Assembly (NCBI GenBank): GCA_051275765.1
Contig: JBNMOV010000129.1
Span: 1 to 10,924 of the forward strand
DNA: 10,924 nucleotides
Source of the DNA: JAHDCE01 sp051275765
Lineage (GTDB): Bacteria; Bacteroidota; Bacteroidia; Chitinophagales; Saprospiraceae
Direction of reading: 5' to 3'
In this document: positions 6,791-10,924 of the stretch, in pieces
How the letters are laid out: each line of letters opens with the position of its first letter
How positions within the stretch are numbered: the first letter of the stretch is position 1
Notes under the pieces: generated by a model
Told to the model about the DNA's origin: nothing
The model's input: only the letters and a program-made list of their open reading frames with translations
Databases searched by the model: none
Translations under genes and position numbers: made by a program

Positions 6791-8575
6791 TTACACATCA
6801 TACAAATCCTTTATCACATCTCTATACTTCTCTAATATAGCTCCACGCTTCTTTTTTAAAACTGGAGAAAGCTCCCCTGTTTTAATCGTCCATTCGTGTT
6901 GTAATAGATAAAATTTTCCGATATGTTCTCTAGTGCTTAGTTTCGTATTAATATCTAATATTTCCTTGCGAAATAATTCTTTGATTTGTGGATGAAAGAG
7001 CGTTTCCTCTTTGGAGTCGAAGGATAAATCATGGGTTTGTGCATAAATCCTCAGATTGATATAATAAGGAACGATCAATGCCACAGCATAGGGTTTTCCT
7101 TCTCCTATTACAATACATCGTCCTACATAAGGTGAATCCAATAATTGAGTTTCGATAAAAGCTGGATTCAATTTATCACCAGTACTCAATTGAATCACAT
7201 CTGCTTTTCTGCCAGCTATCTGTAAAAATCCTTTTTTTGAAGTAAAACGACCTAAATCTCCAGTCTTCAACCAGCCATACTGAATGGCTTCGTAAGTCTT
7301 TTCCTCATCGTTCCAATAGCCTTTCATTACATTATCACCTTTCACATATATTTCCCCATTCCCAAATTCATCCTTAGGTTCTTTAATATCTATTTCTACA
7401 CCTTCTATCGCTTGCCCTACTGTACCAAAATTTACTTTGGAAGATTGGAATCTATTGATAGAAATAACTGGCGAAGTTTCTGTCATTCCATAACCTTCTC
7501 TAATATCTATTCCAGCAGCAGTAAATAATCTTGCCAATGATGGCGATACAGATTCTGCTCCTACAACTATTCCTTCTATTCGTCCACCAAAAGCATTCCG
7601 CCAATGACGAAAAACAAAAAGATCTGCCAGTTTTAATTTAAAGAAATAAAACAGTGATAGTTTGCCATAATCTCTATAATTCCGTCCTTGTTTCAATGCC
7701 CACAAAAACCAAGTCTGTGATTTCTGCGGTCTTTTCAATGCTTCTTCGACTATTCCTTGATAAAATAATTTCAACATATCAGGAACAGCTGTAAAATAAT
7801 GAGGGCGGATGGATTTGATGTCCTCCATCAAGGTATCACTAGGTTTGACATAGAAGATTTTGCTACCTGCTGTGAGGTAGGTATAAATTGCCATCCGTTC
7901 AAAAATATGATGCTGTGGTAATATGGATACAACAGTATGTGATGCTTTTAAAGGCAGTGCTTCTAGAATAGATTTGACATTACTTACTATATTTTTATGT
8001 GTAAGCATCACGCCGTTTGGCTTACCTGTTGTACCTCCAGTATAAACTATCGTCGCCAAATCATCTTCGTGAGTTACTGCCTTGGATGCTTCGTATTGTT
8101 CTAAATGCTTAGCTTCTGGAATAGAGGTAAAATCTTCCCAACTAGGAATATCTGGCAATGACTCAAAAGTAAAAATCCCCTTGATATGCTTGATACCTTC
8201 GTTCAGTTTTTTGACTCGAGTATATTGTTCCCTATCATCTACAAGAGCTAATTTGATATTGGCATCCTTAAGGATATATTCCAATATTTCATCATCATGT
8301 CTAGGAGAAATGGGTACAGGAATAATTCCTATTTGTTGTAAGCCTATATCGAGGAATGTCCATCTTGGACTGCTGTATTTTGATATGATAGCTACCTTAT
8401 CTCCTCTACTCAATCCTTTGTTCAATGCACCTGCACTGACTTGCATGATTTGGTCCAAACATTCTTGAGAAGAGTAACTTTCCTGCTTGATACCAGAGCG
8501 TACGGATAGGGCAACTTTCTGAGGGAAGTTGAGTAATTGATATAAAGGAATATCGAATAACCGCCTAAATTCCAT
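6791..8575 (-). CDS. Long-chain fatty acid-CoA ligase-like protein with altered phosphate loop, first of a pair
   Basis: This is a 594-residue ANL-superfamily protein, paralogous to the synthetase immediately downstream. Motifs present: GYGMTETSP (361-369), GWLKTGDLG (434-442), AGRKADVIQLSTGDKLNP (454-471) and ELSPVLKKKR (568-577). The phosphate-binding loop reads VYTGGTTGKPNGV (177-189) where the family norm is YTSGTTGxPKGV: Ser is replaced by Gly at 180 and the conserved Lys by Asn at 187. The rest of the protein is intact, so this is not simple decay. It could be an active enzyme with altered kinetics, one with a different substrate, or a regulatory partner of its neighbour. The gene ends 158 nt before the second synthetase with no obvious terminator between them, which is compatible with co-transcription. 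The gap contains AT-rich sequence only. Confidence 0.9.
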   Translation of the reverse strand: MEFRRLFDIPLYQLLNFPQKVALSVRSGIKQESYSSQECLDQIMQVSAGALNKGLSRGDKVAIISKYSSPRWTFLDIGLQQIGIIPVPISPRHDDEILEYILKDANIKLALVDDREQYTRVKKLNEGIKHIKGIFTFESLPDIPSWEDFTSIPEAKHLEQYEASKAVTHEDDLATIVYTGGTTGKPNGVMLTHKNIVSNVKSILEALPLKASHTVVSILPQHHIFERMAIYTYLTAGSKIFYVKPSDTLMEDIKSIRPHYFTAVPDMLKLFYQGIVEEALKRPQKSQTWFLWALKQGRNYRDYGKLSLFYFFKLKLADLFVFRHWRNAFGGRIEGIVVGAESVSPSLARLFTAAGIDIREGYGMTETSPVISINRFQSSKVNFGTVGQAIEGVEIDIKEPKDEFGNGEIYVKGDNVMKGYWNDEEKTYEAIQYGWLKTGDLGRFTSKKGFLQIAGRKADVIQLSTGDKLNPAFIETQLLDSPYVGRCIVIGEGKPYAVALIVPYYINLRIYAQTHDLSFDSKEETLFHPQIKELFRKEILDINTKLSTREHIGKFYLLQHEWTIKTGELSPVLKKKRGAILEKYRDVIKDLYDV

Positions 8576-8689
8576 ACAGGGATGTGGATTTCGTTTTAGA
8601 GATTGTTTAAAATTAGCTCTTAATCGTTGGTTTTCTCACAGATCCTCCACTATGTCTGCAAATTACGAAATTCTTGGGATATGAACTTT

Positions 8690-10669
8690 TTATAATACAA
8701 TAAATTCTGTTCTTCTATTCATTTGCCTTCCTTCTATCGTTGCATTAGTGATAATAGGCTGTGATTCTCCATAGCCTTTATACTTCAATCTATTACTGGT
8801 AATGCCTTTTTGAATGAGATATTCATAGACAGCTTTTGCTCGCTTTTCTGATAGCATAAAATTCCTCGGTTCTCCTCCTACATTATCTGTATGTCCATTG
8901 ATTTGGATATTCATCTTAGGATTCGTTTGAAGCAAATCATATAATTTTAATAATTCTCCAGTAGATTCAGGTTTCAAAACTGCTGATCCTGATGCAAAGA
9001 AAATATTTTTAAGAATGGTGGCTGTAGGCTTTGAATTACTAGGATTAGGCTTTGTAGTAATTGGAGTAGCAGCAACGGCTGACGGAATAGGATTCAATCT
9101 AATTTCTAATACATAAGGTTCTTCTGTAGACGCTCCTTTGTCCAAAGCAAAATTATCAGAGTAAAATAAATAGCCTTCCTTTGCTACGTTCAATCCATAA
9201 TTTTCACCAACAGGAAGACAGACTATGAATTCTCCTTTTTCATTACTTATATTAAAGGCGTGTCTTTTTTGTATGCCTAAATTCATAAAATCTACCTTTG
9301 CTACCAATGGTTCATTCGTTTGAGCATCCACTACTTTTGCTTTGACATAAGTAACTGGAAACGGACGCAATTTTTCATTTAATTCAATTTCGTAAATATC
9401 ATGCAGGTTTTCGTTTGCTTGTCCAGCACCTTTATCCGTCATTTTTTTATCTGAATCAAAATATGCCGTTTTACCATCTAAACTCACTACGAAATTTCCT
9501 TCATCGTATTTAGAATTAATTGGAGCACTTAGATTGACAGGTTTTCCCCAAGTACCATCTTTTTGTAAACGAGAATAGAAAATATCATAACCTCCCAATC
9601 CTGGATGACCTGTAGATTTGAAATATAGCGTTTGTCCATCTTGGTGAATAAAAGGCGTTTGTTCTTCGCCTTTAGTGTTGATTTCTCCTTTTACGAGTTT
9701 TGCTACAGACCAAGCTCCTTCTACATTTCTTTTGCTATAATAAATATCAGATTTACCTACACTGCCTGTTCTTTTACTAGTAAAATATAGTAAATTCCCA
9801 TCAGCAGAAAGGGATGGTTGTGATTCCCATGCAGTAGAATTGATCGCTCTTCCCATGTTCACTACTGGAGTCCATGCACCATTCTTAAATTCTGACAAGT
9901 ATAAATCACAACTTCCATAGCCTGTCTTTTGTCTATTACAAGCTGTAAAAATAATGACTCTTCCATCTGCTGAGATACTTTGGTTAGCTTCGTTTTCTGT
10001 CGTATTAATATCTGTAAGTGGCTTTGCTTCTCCCCAGCCATTATCAGTTTTATTACAATAGTAAATATCTTCCTGTCCTCTAGTTACTCGTGTAAAAAAG
10101 AAGGTTTCTCCATCTGCTGAAATAGAAGGAAAATATTCTCTAGACTTAGTATTTACATTATTGCTAATAGGTTTAGGATCGAAATTAGAATAATCAATAT
10201 TATTTCCTTGACTTAATACAAAGTCACAATCCTCTATTCCTTTTTTAGACTTTCCAAGCAGTACCTCCCTTGCTTTAGGAGCATTGATATATTGTTCGTA
10301 GTATTTTTTAGCTTCTTTGCAGTTATCTGTTTTCTTCTTAATAACAGCAAGGGTATAAAGCAATTTTGTATTGTAATATGGATCCATTCCTATTACTTCT
10401 TCCAATGCTTTTTCTGTAGCAGCAGTATTCCCTTTCACATATTTTATACCTGCCCATTCTATTTTTGCATCTATGAAGGTAGGTTCTTCTTTCAGTGCCT
10501 TTTCAAAAGACTCCAAGGCCTTAGCAGAGTCGCTAGCCCTGCCCAATTCTTTTCCCTTCATATAAAATTTCAATGCCTTTTTGTTGGCAGTCTTTTTAGT
10601 TACATAAGACTGAGCAGACAATGTTCCTATCAAAAACATGGAAATAAAAATGCAGCCGAATATTCTCAT
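8690..10669 (-). CDS. PorE-like TPR / PD40 propeller / CRD / OmpA protein
   Basis: This 659-residue protein starts at the ATG at 10669, where the signal peptide MRIFGCIFISMFLIGTLSA begins. The open frame extends 34 codons upstream to a TTG inside a mobile element, which is rejected. Order of domains: TPR-like helices (about 26-130); a PD40/WD40-like beta-propeller (about 170-425) with five visible blade motifs (SISADG twice, SLSADG, HQDGQTLYF, SLDGKTAYF); a carboxypeptidase regulatory-like beta domain (about 439-510); a Pro/Thr/Ser linker; and a C-terminal OmpA peptidoglycan-binding domain (about 553-659) with GHTDN (592-596) and NRRTEF (651-656). This is the architecture of PorE, the T9SS subunit of Porphyromonas gingivalis that links the machinery to peptidoglycan. 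Many Bacteroidota carry several such proteins, so the specific T9SS role is inferred. A T9SS cargo gene lies about 4 kb away. The 114-nt gap to the next gene has no clear terminator. Confidence 0.88.
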   Translation of the reverse strand: MRIFGCIFISMFLIGTLSAQSYVTKKTANKKALKFYMKGKELGRASDSAKALESFEKALKEEPTFIDAKIEWAGIKYVKGNTAATEKALEEVIGMDPYYNTKLLYTLAVIKKKTDNCKEAKKYYEQYINAPKAREVLLGKSKKGIEDCDFVLSQGNNIDYSNFDPKPISNNVNTKSREYFPSISADGETFFFTRVTRGQEDIYYCNKTDNGWGEAKPLTDINTTENEANQSISADGRVIIFTACNRQKTGYGSCDLYLSEFKNGAWTPVVNMGRAINSTAWESQPSLSADGNLLYFTSKRTGSVGKSDIYYSKRNVEGAWSVAKLVKGEINTKGEEQTPFIHQDGQTLYFKSTGHPGLGGYDIFYSRLQKDGTWGKPVNLSAPINSKYDEGNFVVSLDGKTAYFDSDKKMTDKGAGQANENLHDIYEIELNEKLRPFPVTYVKAKVVDAQTNEPLVAKVDFMNLGIQKRHAFNISNEKGEFIVCLPVGENYGLNVAKEGYLFYSDNFALDKGASTEEPYVLEIRLNPIPSAVAATPITTKPNPSNSKPTATILKNIFFASGSAVLKPESTGELLKLYDLLQTNPKMNIQINGHTDNVGGEPRNFMLSEKRAKAVYEYLIQKGITSNRLKYKGYGESQPIITNATIEGRQMNRRTEFIVL

Positions 10670-10699
10670 TGGATATAATTTAAGTTGTTGACAAGTCCA

Positions 10700-10707
10700 C
10701 AAAGCTA
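10700..10707 (-). promoter_or_regulatory. Candidate -7 box for the PorE-like gene (TAGCTTTG)
   Basis: On the - strand TAGCTTTG matches the Bacteroidota TAnnTTTG consensus, 30 nt before the ATG at 10669. No good -33 TTG element is visible at the normal spacing. If used, the transcript begins downstream of the TTG at 10771, supporting the chosen start. It lies about 57 nt from the edge of the mobile element at 10765. Confidence 0.35.
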
Positions 10708-10764
10708 ACAGCCCACAGCACCTAATCTTCATTTTTGTATCATTCTGACCTGCCTGTGGGCTAA

Positions 10765-10923
10765 TACGCAATTGAATAATAACTTTCGTATATAAATGGA
10801 CTCCTTTAGCTGATTACTTCGTTACAAATACTCGCTGATGCTAAGGCATCGCCTGCGTTTTGTGCCTCGGCCTCAACAAAATGAGTAACATATCCAATAC
10901 GAAATACATTATTCAATTGCGTA
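10765..10923. mobile_element. Second 159-bp foldback MITE at the window edge
   Basis: The terminal inverted repeats are 27 nt with 24 matches (10765-10791 and 10897-10923, starting TACGCAATTG). A TAA target copy lies at 10762-10764. The right-hand copy would begin with T10924 and continue outside the window, so this side is predicted, not seen. The interior folds back imperfectly (for example ACAAA at 10824-10828 against TTTGT at 10858-10862). It is tipped by a perfect 5-bp hairpin GATGC-TAAG-GCATC (10837-10850). Length, target and tip design match the element at 2171-2329, although the end sequences differ. No ORF is present. It sits upstream of the PorE-like gene. Confidence 0.75.
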
Positions 10924-10924
10924 T

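Noticed and set aside
6493..6801. 102-codon - strand frame between the synthetases
   Set aside because: It overlaps the ends of both synthetase genes out of frame and has no recognisable features.
10670..10771. N-terminal extension of the PorE-like protein to a TTG at 10771
   Set aside because: The TTG lies in the mobile element, the extension precedes a clear signal peptide, and a candidate promoter lies between it and ATG 10669.
10765..10923. Integron attC site or long terminator
   Set aside because: The arms lack the attC core-site pattern, the TAA target and terminal inverted repeats fit a transposed element, and there is no T tract after a GC-rich stem.

Overview
The window looks like an AT-rich chromosome segment of a Bacteroidota bacterium. 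The evidence is a secreted protein with a C-terminal type IX secretion (T9SS) sorting domain, a TPR / PD40 beta-propeller / carboxypeptidase-regulatory / OmpA protein of the PorE type, DUF1573-like lipoproteins, and TAnnTTTG-type promoter candidates with no clear Shine-Dalgarno sites. I cannot name the genus.

Left part (1-2459, + strand). The last codons of a + strand gene are followed by a strong intrinsic terminator (73-110). Next comes a tight array of three paralogous DUF1573-like lipoprotein genes (about 240-1273, 1276-1842, 1848-2459), with gaps of 2 and 5 nt. The array is decaying. The first gene is split by a 607-bp non-coding element with perfect 15-bp terminal inverted repeats and also carries a frameshift. 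The second keeps an open frame but has lost its lipobox cysteine and the central cysteines. The third is split by a 159-bp foldback element flanked by TAA target duplications. Excising each element together with one target copy restores the expected protein sequence across the junction, so both insertions are well supported.

Right part (2463-10669, all - strand). In transcription order these are: a PorE-like outer-membrane/periplasmic scaffold protein (10669-8690); two tandem long-chain acyl-CoA synthetase paralogues (8575-6791 and 6632-4791) ending at a strong terminator (4726-4768); and a secreted sphingomyelinase-C-like phosphodiesterase with Ig-like repeats and a T9SS tail (4616-2463). 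The sphingomyelinase converges on the DUF1573 array with only 3 nt between stop codons. A sphingomyelinase releasing ceramide next to fatty-acid activating enzymes hints at lipid scavenging, but that link is inference.

Right edge (10765-10923). A second 159-bp foldback element lies upstream of the PorE-like gene. It has different end sequences from the first. It shares the same length, the same apparent TAA target and the same apical hairpin design (a GC-TAAG-GC tip with a compensating stem sequence). These two elements are the most interesting non-coding signal here: a small family of non-autonomous elements that seems to conserve structure more than sequence. No tRNA, rRNA, CRISPR array or intact transposase gene was seen.
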